Shown here: in pieces, positions 23,540 through 36,339 of the stretch
Position numbering within the stretch: the first letter of the stretch is position 1
Layout: each line of letters begins with the position of its first letter
NCBI GenBank assembly: GCA_010094045.1
Contig: ML986771.1
Location: forward strand, 1-64,000
Reading direction: 5' to 3'
DNA: 64,000 bases
From: Lojkania enalia
Lineage: Eukaryota > Ascomycota > Dothideomycetes > Pleosporales
Notes under the pieces: generated by a model
The model's database searches: none
Seen by the model: only the letters and a program-made list of their open reading frames with translations
What the model was told of the DNA's origin: nothing
Translations under genes and position numbers: made by a program

Positions 23540-24398
23540 ATATACCTTATAAGCGAGCGGCCTATATAAGTAAGCGGTCCACCCTATTAACTTTTTTAAC
23601 CTTTATATACGTATAGCTTAACAACTAAATAATATAATAGCAATTTATAACTTACACGATTATTTTATAGAAACTTTTATATCCTTCTAATATATATAAG
23701 TATTATACTTAGCCTTACTACAGCAGTTATAGTATACTTTATACTATCCGCTTATATCTAATTACATCCTAAATTAGCGTATTATAGCTTAAGTTTCCTC
23801 CTTATTATCCTTTTTAGTAATAATTATCTTTTCTTATACTTTTATTCGGGTTTCTTATACTTAAATCCGCCTTTTTTTCTACTATTTCTATTTTATTACT
23901 ACTTTATTCGCTTTTTAAAGGCTAACAATTTTATTATATATTAACCCGATCTAATATATCGCTTTTATAGAGCCTTTTTTAAGCTAATTTAACTTCTTAA
24001 TAATAGAAGCTAGTAAAAAGCTTATATTCCTTTAAATCCGATTATAAATTAATATTAATTAAGCTTCTAACTTGCGCGTGTTACTTAGTATTTTTACTTT
24101 CTATAGAGTATTATCTTATACTAGTAGTATTAGCGTATAAAGCTTTATATTAAGCTTTAAAAGTATTACTTCTAGATTAAATAGAACTAGATTAACTCCT
24201 TAAAAGCTTATATAAATATTATTCTTTATAATTAATATATTAAAAGTAGTTTTAAAAGCTGGAAAGAACTTAAATTTTATAATATAGTTAATATAATTAT
24301 ATATTAAGACTAAGATCTAATTTCTATATATATATTTTAATAGTAAGAAGTAGCCTATATCTAGTAGCTGTAATAGGTATAATAAATAAGCTGGTATA

Positions 24399-26269
24399 AC
24401 GTATTTTATAAGCGAGTCGCCTACCTAAGCAAGTTGCCTACCTAAGCGAGTCGCCTACTTTTGCTAAGAAGTTATACCTTACCTACTTATAATATAATAT
24501 AGTAACTACCTTAACCTTAATTAATCTATTAAGAAGGTTAGGTATTACTAACTATTTTAGCTATTAATTAAGATTAAATTTAGAGTATATAAAGTACTAT
24601 AGCTACTTATAATATCCCCTAAACGATGTTTAGAGACTGATATACCGGTAAACTTTTATAATATAATTGCGAGCCCAATTTAAAGAAGCTTATAAAGCTA
24701 GAAGAATCAACTATAATATAGTATATACTAGACCTATTATCTCGTGGATACCCTCCTATAATCGATAGTAAACGAGATATAGCTAACTATTTACTCAGAG
24801 CTTAATCTATAGACTAGGTTGATAAAAACTAGCTAATAAACTTTATTAATCGCATTTCTAAGCTTAAAATATGCTTCTATCGAAAATACGACTATTAAAG
24901 AGCTCTCTACAAGAATCCTAAAGTTATTAGTAGCTAGTTCGATCTAGTATTTAATACTAAAGTAAAGTATAGTATTGCTAATAATAATATCTATAATTTT
25001 AACGAGACGGGCTTCTAGATAAGTATTATATCTACTAGTAAAGTAGTTACTAGTACTAAGCTATTAGCTAGTTAACTAAAATTACTACAGCTAGGCGATC
25101 GCGAGTAGATAATAGTTATTTAAGTTATTAGGGCTCGCGGTAATACTATTCTACTATTTATTATCTTTACTAGCAAGCAGTACCTCTCTATATAGTATTA
25201 GGGCGATAATATACTACCTGGAGGAGCAATCGCGCTGAGTAATAGTAGATAGATAAATAATAAACTCGCGATTAAATAGCTAGAATATTTTAATTAATAT
25301 ATAAGATAGTATATAGTAGACATTTATCGTCTACTAGTTATTAATAGCTATAAGAGCTATAGGTCTATTAAGTTTTAGCTGCTCTATAAAGAGAATAATA
25401 TTATTCTATTATATATGCCGGCATATTTATTATATCTACTACAGCTTCTAGATGTAGGCTACTTCTTGCTATTAAAGAAAGTATATAGGCGTAAGATTAA
25501 TAAGCTTATATAAGCTAGTATCTACTATATTATAAAGCTCGACTTTCTACTAACCTTTTATATAGTATATTAGTACTCTATTACTAAGGCTAATATATAC
25601 GCAAGCTTTTAAAGTACTAGTCTAGTATTATATAATTTTAATATAGTATTATTAAAGTTCGATATTAAACTTCGTACTCTATTACTACTACTAGCAGCTA
25701 GTTACCTCTAGGAGTTAAAAATACTAACTAACGCTGTTAAACTAGGATCTTAAACAATACTAATTTAAGACCGTATTACTAGATATTAGAATAGCTCACC
25801 TACTATAATTAATAATTCTCTTAATTCGCTTGCTAAAGGTGCTGCATAAATAGCTTATTTATGCGTACTATTTCAGCGTTAGGTTAGTCAGCTTTAAGAA
25901 GTAAATAAGGCTCTATTACAGCGTAAAAAGCGATTAAAAAAGGTTCTATAGAAGTAAGATAGCCTTACTAAAGCTGAAGCTGCTAAGATAGCTGCTTAAA
26001 AGGAGGTAGATAAGCAGCTAGAGGATAAAGTACGCGCAGGTAGGAAGCGTAGAAGAGTAGGTACGCTGTACTAGAAGTACTACAGCCGCTATAGCGATCC
26101 TAAATATAATACTAGAACTTGTATAGTAGTAGATAAATAATATATCTATTCCCTATTAAATTATTATAGTAATACCTGCAGGCGTTATTATAATATATAC
26201 CTCTAAATATAGAGATAGCTAATAAAGTAGGCGACTTACTTAGGTAGGCGACTTACTTATAAAATATAT
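24399..26269 (+). mobile_element. Fot1-like element A1 inserted in C
   Basis: 1,871 bp starting ACGTATTTTATAAGC, with TA at each flank (24397-24398, 26270-26271). The left TIR holds three tandem copies of a 16-17 bp unit (CTAAGCGAGTCGCCTAC type) and the right TIR two. The plus-strand transposase remnant spans about 24660-26150. Least broken of the Fot1-like copies here. Confidence 0.85.
24660..26150 (+). pseudogene. Fot1/Pogo transposase of element A1
   Basis: Plus-strand remnant with an N-terminal CENP-B/Pogo-like DNA-binding region to about 24950, DDE core about 25060-25480 (including LLQLLD.GYF near 25430-25460), and a basic Ala/Lys/Glu-rich C-terminus (25900-26050) ending in a zinc-knuckle-like cluster near 26080-26130. 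Stops are TAA/TAG. Confidence 0.72.
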
Positions 26270-26550
26270 TATAGAGTAGAATAATACTCTATTCCTTATA
26301 GAGTTTCTAGAAATTAAGCGAGTTATAGCTGTTATAGCTATTAAAGATTAGTAGTTGATATATATCTATTATACAATCCTTTATATATCTATAAAAGTAC
26401 TTTAACTACTTAATACCGAGTTTATTTATTATCTAGCCGTTCTTACTAACTATAATAGTCTAGTTCTTAGGTATATTATTACCTTTATACTAGGTAGAGA
26501 GATAGTAGTAGCTAGTAATAATAATAAAGGGTAGGAGTATCTAACTAGTA

Positions 26551-28073
26551 ACGTATTTTATAAGCAAGTCGCCCACCTAAGTAAGTCGCCTACCTTATTA
26601 GCTATCTCTATATTTAGAGGTATATATTATAATAACGCCTGCAGGTATTACTATAATAATTTAATAGGGGATAGATATACTATTTATCTACTACTATATA
26701 AGTTCTAGTATTATATCTAGGCTCGCTGCAACAGCTGCAGCGCTTCTAGTATAGTATACCCGCTCTTCTACGCTTCCTACCTGCGCGTACTTCATCCTCT
26801 AGCTACTTATTTACCTCCTTTTAAGCAGCTATCTCAGCAGCTTTAGTCTTAGTAAGACTACCTTACTTCTATAGAACCTTTTTTAATCGCTTTTTGCGCT
26901 GTAATAGAGCCTTATTTACTTCTTAAAGCTGATTAACCTAACGCTGAAATAGTACGCATAAATAAGCTATTTATATAGCACCTTTAGTAAGCGAATTAAG
27001 AGAATTATTAATTGTAGTAGGTGAGCTATTCTAATACTTAGTAATACGGTCTTAAATTAGTATTGTTCGAGACTCTAGTTCGACAGCGTTGGTTGGTGTT
27101 TTTAACTCCTAGAGGCAACTAGCTGCTAGTAGTAATAATAGAGTATAAAGCTTAATATTAAGCTTTAATAGTACTATATTAGGATTATATAGTTCTAGAC
27201 TAATACCTCGAAAGCTTACGCATATATTAGCCTTAGTAATAGAGTGCTGATATGCTATATAAAAGGTTAGTAGAAAGTTAAGCTTTATAATATAGTAAAT
27301 ACCAGCTTATATAAGCTTATTAATCTTGCGCCTATATGCTTTCTTTAATAGTAAGAAGCAGCCTATATCTAGAGGCTATAGTAGATACGATAAATATACT
27401 GGTATATATAATAGAATAATATCCTTCTCTTTATAGAGCAGCTAAAACTTAGTAGACCTACGGCTCTTATAGCTATTAATAACTAGTAGACGATAAGCGC
27501 CTGCTATATACTACCTTATATACTAAAGGTTAAACCAGCTACTAATAACTTTAAGATCCTCGCAGAGAGCTCTTTAATAGTTGTATTTTTAATAGAAGTA
27601 TGTTTTAAGCTTAGGAATACGATTAATAAAGTTTATTGGCTAGTTTTTACCAACCTGGTCTATAGAGCGAGCTCTAAGTAAATAGTTAGCTATATCTCGT
27701 ATACTATCGATTATAGGAGGGTATCTACGAGATAATAGGTCTAGTATATACTATATTATAGTTGATTCTTCCAGCTTCGTAAGCTTCTTTAAATTAGGCT
27801 TATAATTATATTATAAAGGTTTGCTGGCGCGTCGGTCTCTAAGCGTTATTTAGGGGATACTATAGGTAGTTATAGTACTTTATACGCTCTAAATTTAATC
27901 TTAATTAATAGCTGAGATAGCTAGTAATATCTGACCTTCTTAATAGATTGATTAAGGTTAAGGTAGTTGCTATATCGCGTTGTAAGTAGGTAGGGTATAA
28001 CTTCTTAGTAAAAGTAGGCGACTCGCTTAGGTAGGCGACTTGCTTAGGTAGGCGACTCGCTTGTAAAATACGT
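26551..28073 (-). mobile_element. Fot1-like element A2, internally deleted copy
   Basis: 1,523 bp, same family as A1 but on the minus strand, with TA at 26549-26550 and 28074-28075. Compared with A1 about 350 bp are missing near 27525, inside the DDE core. The left TIR has two tandem units and the right has three, the mirror of A1. Non-autonomous. Confidence 0.82.
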
Positions 28074-28366
28074 TAGTATTAATCTCCTAAATTACTAAAA
28101 CCTATTTATAATTATCTAATTAAATTATCTTTAGTTAATTATATCTCTCTATACTTATAACAACTAATGATAATAAGATAATATCTATTTAAAAGCTAGA
28201 TTTATCGAAGTTATATACATTCTTATTTATAATATTATACTTCTCTTTAGTATACTATATAAGTTTAAACTAGCCTTTAATTACCTTAAAATCTTCGTAT
28301 AGAGTTCTCTAGCAATTATAAGGCTAATTTAGACGTATTTTAAACTTAGAAGTATATCTAATAAAG

Positions 28367-28904
28367 TATTACTAACTTATATACTATTAATATATATAAT
28401 AACCGCTGCTGTAGTTATATATATACTAGGGCTTATTTACGTTAGGTTGGTTAGAGGTAGTAGCTTTAGTAAAGAGAGAGTATTAGGATCGCCGGTTCTT
28501 CAAATATAATAAGAATATTTAGAAGTCTAATATAGTAATAAGATAAATCTATAAGAATAACTATATAGAATTTAATCTACTAAGAAAATCTTTTATCTTA
28601 TATAGTTAGGTCTAAAACCGCTAAGTCTAGCTTATTAGGTCTATTAGGTTTGTTAGATTTATTCTACTATATCTAATACTTCTACTATTATTACGTATAT
28701 AGGTTATACTATACCTTATTATCTAGCTAATTATCTCCCTAGTTCCTACAGTTCTACTACTTACTATCTAAAGATTAGTCCCTAATATACTTCTACCTAT
28801 TATTATTTTATTAATTCTTATCTAAGTTAACTTATATAGTAGCTAATATTAGATTAAACCCTAGCTATAGAGGTAGTACCTCTTAGCGTTCTATATTTAT
28901 AATA
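28367..28904 (-). repeat. LTR1 3' LTR, 538 bp
   Basis: It pairs with 47250-47787 at equal length and high similarity. Ends TATTACTAAC...TTTATAATA fit TG...CA after RIP. Confidence 0.88.
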
Positions 28905-29419
28905 CCTACTTCCCCCTTTATAGATTTATCCTAAAGCTCTTTAATCTATTATCTTATTTATTCTGTCTAGGTATAGTATCCTACTATCTCTAGTAGCTTA
29001 TTCTAGCTTCTAATATATTCTACGTGGGTGTACTATAGTATTATATCTATATTTTTCCGTTCCAGGGTTAGTACTTTATATATTCTAGTAGGTCCTATTC
29101 TACTCGCAAGTATAACCCTATTCTTCTTCCTTTTCTCTTTTTATTATACTAAAGGTTTAACGCGAAAATACTTCTACTTATAACTATTATACTAGTTACT
29201 TAATTCTTTTACTAGGCGTTATAATAGATTCGTCTTACTATTATTTAAACTGTTAGTCTATAAACCGTAACTATTATAGTAATACTACTCTTTCTTTTAT
29301 ATATAGAGAATATCTTTCTTAGAGTTTATCTTATAATCTTTCTCTAACTAAGGGTGCTCTTTACTATTTTCTAGCGAATATATCAAAGGTCTATATAAAG
29401 TCTGCCTCTACCTATTAAG

Positions 29420-29720
29420 ATTTCGTAACTACTAAGAAAGAGGAGATTTATTATCTTAAGAAATCTACGCGTTACTATCGTATAGCTCTTTCTCGCCTAG
29501 AGCGTACTAAGAAACGCATCCGTTTTCTAGAGGAGTATAGTCTAGATCTTAGAAAATGAGAGGTAAAGTTAATAGAAGAGTAAGAGAAGTTAGAGGAAGA
29601 GGAGAAGAGGTCCGCTAGGTCTAAGGCGCTTTCTACTACCGCTTTAAATTCTATATAAGAGGCTCCTTTTATATTACTACTATTATTACTTCCTAACTAG
29701 GCTTTACTTAATAACCTATT
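29420..29720 (+). pseudogene. Antisense coiled-coil ORF inside LTR1
   Basis: On the strand opposite to gag-pol, a frame reads a charged coiled-coil protein with RIALSRLERTKKRIRFLEE near 29480-29550, then a Glu-rich stretch. A similar frame sits at the same place in LTR3 (50140-50365). Small proteins of this sort are frequent near fungal gypsy elements as I recall. Function unknown. A few stops are present. Confidence 0.5.
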
Positions 29721-29989
29721 ATTTTAATCTTCTAGTAAAACTCCTTCAGCTTTATAGTATAGTTAGTTAGGTTCTATATTAGTTCCTATAAACTTTCCTC
29801 CTATAGGTTTCTTTTCTACCTTACTAGATACTTCTACTAACGTCTAAACTACTTCCTTACTAGTATATATTCTACTTTATATTTCTATTCTAGTTCTATA
29901 TTAATAGTTTCTTATAGTAGTATATCGTCTAATATTAGTTCTAGTTTTAACTTATAAAATATCGGGTGTATTTTTATATTACTTAGTAG

Positions 29990-32900
29990 CCTTAGTTTAA
30001 ATTTATAGATCTAACCTATTCTTTAATTAAAAATAGTCCTATCCTCTTATAATCTAACTTTTTTATAGGTCTCTTAGACTTTAAGTTTTTTGTTAATAAG
30101 AAAACTTTACCCCCCTTTTTAAAGGTTAATCCCTTAATCCTTAACTTATTAGCCTATTTTACTATTCTAAAATTTCTTAACTAAATCTTTTCCTTAAGCT
30201 AATTATAAATTTCCTTTATTTCCTTAGCTTTCTAGTCTACTAGTAGAACTAGAGGTACCTTCTTATTCTATTCCTAATATATAACAGCTTTCCGTCTATA
30301 GTTAGCTTTAAAAGATATAGTCTCTATAGTACTTTAGGTTGTTCTATTATAAGCTATCTATACTATAAGTAATAGTTTAATCTAATTATTTTATTATTTA
30401 TTAATATATATCTTTAAATATATTTCTAAATTCTAGTTAACTTATTCTATCTAACCGTCTATTTATAGGTAGAAGCTGGTTAACATCTATTATTAGATTC
30501 TAATCTTCTTTATCTATTCTTACTAGCATTTAAATATAAATAACTTATCTCTATCTAAAATAATATACTTTAAAACTCTATACTCTACGAATACTATATA
30601 TAATAACTTATATACTAGTTTAGATACTATTATTATCTTTAATACTAGTTTAAAGTACGTATATTTTATTAGTTAATCTACTACGTTTATAATTATATTA
30701 TATCTTCTTTCTAACTCTAGTTCTATTAATTCTAGTAGTTTAGTTATAAAATCGATTTTAATCTATTCCTATAGTTCTTTAGGTACTTCTAATAGTTATA
30801 AGAATTTATAAAACTTATATCTTATAGCCTTATTCTTTTCGTATTCTAAACACTTATAGAGTATATCTTATACTTCTCTTCTTATATTAGTAAGGGTAAA
30901 ACTCTTCCTTAGCCTTCGCTCTATTTCTACTACTTCTAAGTATTTCTATTCTAGCGATTTATATAATTCTTTTATTATCTACTAATATATATATAGATAT
31001 ATATATGGTTATTTTTAAGTTACATTTTTAATTACCTTTACTTCTTTACTATTTATTAGATATCGCTCTACTATCTATATATCCCTTAGCTTTTATTACT
31101 AAGTTTACTCTAGTATAGTTAATCTTATAATTTAGGCAATTTATAGGTAGTTATATATAAGAGATCTATCTAATTTCTATTTTAGGGTCGTATTTCTTTT
31201 ATACTTTTCTTTAGTTATATAGTTAGTTTTATAATTTGGTACGTCTGCAGCTGTATTTTCTAATTCTTTCCAGTATATTATCTTAAAGTTGTAGTCTACT
31301 AGTTATTCTATCTATCGTATTTATCTTCCTATAAGTTCTTTTATTATTATAAAGTATATAAGGTTTTTATAATCTATCTAGACTTTAAATAGGTATTTAG
31401 TTTCTACTAAATATACTTACTATTCTCTTAATGCTTTAACTATTACTAATAGTTCCTTATTATATATATTGTAGTTAAGTTCTTCTAGTTTTATTTTTCT
31501 TAAGAAGTAAGCTTATAGCCTCTACTTTCTATCTTTATCTTACTAACTTAGGTAATCGCCTATTATTTTATCTAAAGCATTAGTTTCCACTTAGAATTAC
31601 TTCTCTAGGTCTAGCATCTTTAGTATTAATACTAAGGTAAAGTAGGCTTTTAGTTTTTCGAAGGCTTTTTACTATACTTTTTACTATTTAAACCCTTTTT
31701 CTTTCTTAATAATCTCTATTAAGGGTGCTACTACTCTAGAGTACCCGCTTATAAATTTTCTGTAGAAATTCGCGAAGTTTAAGAAGGATTAGACTTATTT
31801 AACTAAGATAGATACTAGCTATTCTAGTATTATTTTAGCCTTTTCTTATTCTATTTTAATACCGTCTCTAGATATCTAAAATTCTAGAAACTCTATTCCT
31901 ATTTTATAAAACTCGTATTTTTCTAAAGCTATAAGTAACTTATACTCCTATAGTTTTACTAAAACTTTTCTAACGTGTTCCTTATACTCTCTTAGTAATC
32001 TATTTATATAGACTAGAATATTATCTAGATATACTATTATAAATATATCTAAATATTCTCTTAACGCGTTATTTATAACCACTTAGAAGGTTACTAGTAT
32101 ATTTATAAGTTTAAATAGTATTACTAGATATTTAAAAAGATTTTCTCTTATCTTAAATACTATTTTCTATTTATAGCCCTCCTTTATCTAAATTTAGTAG
32201 TATTCTTCTCTTATATTAAACTTTATAAACTACTTAGCTTCTTATAACTAACTTATAAGTTCTATTATCCTAGGTAATAGATATCTATTCTTTTTAGTTG
32301 TATTGTTTAATTGTCTATAGTCTATATATAACCTTAATTTACCATTCTTTTTAGATACGAATAGTATTAGTAATACTATTTTACTCTAGCTTAGTTGTAT
32401 ATACCCTCTTATTAAATTCTTTTAGATGTACTTTTTAAGTTCTTCTCTTTATTCTCGGTTTAAATTGTATATTAGACTAGACTTAAGTTTCTTTTTATCT
32501 TTAATAATAATCTTATAGTTGTATTTTTCGTACTTAAATAATCCTCTATTCTCTACTTCTTTATATAGCCCTATAAATTCGCTATAATCCTCTTAGATTT
32601 CTTAGAGTATACTTTCGTTCTATAGTTCCTTATATACTTTCTAAACCACAATAATACCTAGTATCTATTTTATCTTCTTAAGATGTCTAACTATTATAGC
32701 GGCTAATACTCTCTATATTAACCGTAGACCTAAGAGACGCCTTACTCTATACTATTCTATTACCCGTTCTATTTTAGAGCGGCTTTATAACCTATAAACT
32801 ATTTCTTACTACTAATCTACTCTAGAATTATATTTGGCTAGCTAGTTTATACCTACTAATATATTAAATTTTCCTAGGTTTATAATATTAATACTCCTTA

Positions 32901-34840
32901 TATTAGTATATCCTACAACATTAAGCGCTCGCTTCTTAGTTTCTATTAATACAACTCCTCTATTATAGTCTATTAGCTTATTATCTGCTAGGTATATTAT
33001 ATAAAGTACTATTTTTTCCCTCTACTCTATATTATTCTTATAAACCTATTACGCCGATATAAATATATTTAAAACTCTACTATCGAGTAGTACTCTAAGC
33101 TTCTTCCTATTAAACTCCGCTCAGAGTATTATATATAAAGGTATTATACTAGTAATCCTTCTAACAGCTTTTCTACCCGGTTTCTTAATATAGCTATTAT
33201 TTTAGGGGCTACTTAGTTTTTTAACTAAGATAGGAAGAACCCTATCTTCTCCTTTTCTTCTTTATATAGCGGACATCTATTTATACTATATCTTATCTAT
33301 AGTTCTTAGGTATAAGCGGCCTTTACCTATTTACTATATATATTATACTTCTATTCTAAGAAATACTATTACTATTTAATTAGTTGGTAATCTTTATCTA
33401 ATCCTTACTATCTAAGTACTTTAAATGTATCTTAATAGTACTAGTATTTAACTATATATTATTTCTAATTTAAAGCTTTATATTTCTTTAAATATATATT
33501 ATTTTTAGGACGTTTTTTCTTCTTAGGTATATTTACTCCTATTATCTTATAAGCTGTAATGTTAAGTTATCCCTTAATATCTCCTTATATCTCCCTTACT
33601 TCTAAAACTAACTTCTTTAGCTCCTTAACCTCTATAATAATTTTACTAAGCTAGTATAGATATTCTATTCTAAGGTAAATTAGACTTCTATAAATCTAAT
33701 AGTACCTATTTTCTATATAATCTTCTACCTTATCTTAAGATAGTAAGATTCTTAGTAACAATTATATATCTATTCTTAGCTACACTTCTAACTTTATCTT
33801 AATACCCTTATATATTTAGTAATTGTTCTAGTAACAGCTGGCCTAATCTTTTTTACAGCTGTTCTTATAGGGTAGTATATATTTCCCTTTCTTACCTTTC
33901 GCCTATTCTATAAGATAGCTTTAATATATCTCTTATATATACTCGAATATTTCTTCATCTATAATTTTCTCTACTAATTTTACTACGGCTTTTAATATGC
34001 TCTAGCTGTCTCGGAACGTTACTTCTTTAAACGGTACATTCTAATATTTCTAGGGGTATAGCTTTATCTAATATATTTTATTATAGATCTAGTATTTCTT
34101 TTACTTTATTCTTTCTAGGATTAATATACTATCGAGTCTTAGTATACCTAGTAAATATTCTATATATTAGATAACTACTACTACCCTTCTTAGCTGTAGC
34201 TAATAATTACTTCCTTCTTTTACTAAACGGTATATTCTACATCTATTTTCTATATAATATATCTAGTATTATATTAGATATTAGTATCTATTAGTAGGTT
34301 GTATAATTATTATTTAGGCTTTCTTTTTCTTATTTAGATATTCTTTTATATAGTACCCTTTCTATTTATATAGAAGATACGCTTCTTTTTTAAGCCTTTC
34401 TTTCTTAAGATTACTCATCCTTAATTATTGGTAGTTCTTTCCCTTATCCTTTTCAACTTTTCTAAGAACTATTAGATTACTATTCTATAGCGCTGTCTTA
34501 TTCTCCTTTTTAGTTAGTATAAATGTTTACGGCTAAGATTATTTCTCTATCTCCTACTTATATTAATAGTTGTTAATCCTAACTACTAATCCGATTATTT
34601 CTAATAGCTCTATTAGCCTTTCTTTTCTAGCTAGATCGTTTTTAATCTTATCCTTAAGCCCTTTATAGAAGATTCCTACTAATATACTATTATCCTATCC
34701 TAGTCTAGTACTAAGTCTCTAGAACTTTATAATATAATTTATTACCCTCTTAGTCTAGATTAACTTTAGTAGTTTCTTTTATACTTCTTATTCTACGTCT
34801 ACTTCTCTAAAAACGTTTCGGATCTTATTCTTAAATCCTT
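29990..34840 (-). pseudogene. LTR1 gag-pol
   Basis: Minus-strand polyprotein. Integrase C-terminus (KKLDYKRIGPF motif) near 30000-30090, RNase H near 31330-31600 (VETNALDKIIGDYLS), reverse transcriptase with YLDNILVYI near 32000-32030 (second Asp changed), and gag from about 33400 rightwards. The gag N-terminus continues at 46796-47249 beyond LTR2. Many TAA/TAG stops. Confidence 0.72.
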
Positions 34841-34845
34841 CTTAG

Positions 34846-35047
34846 TATAAAGGTCCCGGCCTATAGCTCGGTCCCGTTCCTATAATACTATAATAGTAGT
34901 TACTCTTATATAACCCTATAGCTACCTAGACTAAAGTAAGCGAATAATATATATCTTACTACCGTATATCTTCTCTTCTCTTTCTCTAGCTTTAATAATA
35001 ATAGATTCTTATTATATCTGATCCTATTATATTCTTAGACCTTCTCA
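34846..35047 (+). repeat. LTR2 5' LTR, 202 bp
   Basis: Pairs with 46589-46790 at equal length. Starts TATAAAGGTC and ends ACCTTCTCA. The primer-binding region should start at 35048 (ATTTGTTAAAGC). Confidence 0.86.
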
Positions 35048-35299
35048 ATTTGTTAAAGCTTATACTGCACTAGATTCTATCTTAACTACTAAGTAGATCT
35101 ACTACCGTACGAAGTTATAGACTAAAACGGACTAGTAGAACAAAGATTCGATATAGTAACTGTATAGAGACAGTTCGCTGAAATAGCAGCTAGGCTGGAA
35201 TACCTAGAGAAAGAAAAGTAGTAATAGCAATTTAAAAGAACAAGTCTTTATCGGAAGCTTGAAGAGCAACTAAATAAGTATTCGGCCTCTAAGAGAAGT

Positions 35300-36330
35300 A
35301 TCTCGCCGACTATACTATTAATAACTACTAAGCCTATTCGTATAAAAGCTATATTTAATAAGCTGGACAAGTTCTAAGAAGACCGTAAAGTATACTCTAT
35401 TTGGAAAAGTAGTATAAAGATTAAGATCCGTATTAATAGTTTATCTATAAACTTAATAGATATAATAGTAGTAGCCTATATAGTATTATTTTATAAGAGT
35501 AATATTAGAATATACTTTTAGTTATACGAAAAATATATTATTATAAGTACTCTTACCTATAATATATTTTAGACAATTATAGATATATAATATAATAACC
35601 CCTACTATTAGAAACGAGCTAGAATCGAGTTTAAAAACCTAAGATAAGGTAATAAGACTTTTATTAAGTTCCTAGTTGAGTATAATTATCTCTTTATAGA
35701 AGCGTTATATAACTCTTACCTAGACTAAGTTAAGATATAAGATCTAGAAGAGAAGATTTATCTTAAGCTCCGCTAATTAACAATTAGTAGTATTAGTAAG
35801 AAAGACCTTACGTCGTATATAACCTTCGTATAGAAACTTTACATTCTTAATAACCGTTTTAAAGTAGCTAAACTTAATAGTACTTTTATATAGTCTTTCG
35901 GTAGGGGGAAGACTAGTTAAATAAGGGACAGCTAGAAACAGCTACTTATACTACTCTCGTAACTACAACTATTAGCTACTATTAATAATACTATAGACTA
36001 GATATTAACAGCTAATTACAGACTCGTATAGCGCCTAGATATAAGGCTTTAGCTACTAGAGAAGATAAGAAATATTACTAAGAAAGAGCTGAATGTTTAA
36101 AAATAATAGAATATCTATTTTACCTATAGAAATAAGGGTTACTTTACTTAAAGCTGCTATTATACTCCGCCTAGGAGTAGTATATAGTTTAATTAGGCTT
36201 GTATAATACCGCTAGAGTCTATTTAGTATAATAAGGAATATAGAGATATAGCCTAAGCTAATAGAATAGGAAAAGTATTACTCTAAATAGAAGTCGGCGC
36301 TTAGAGTTATAAAAAGAGTAGGTGAATAAA
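35300..36330 (+). pseudogene. LTR2 gag
   Basis: Plus-strand frame with capsid-like sequence (about 35370-35900) and a possible zinc-knuckle region near 36100-36180. RIP stops. It would have formed the virus-like particle shell. Confidence 0.55.
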
Positions 36331-36339
36331 TAAGTACTA

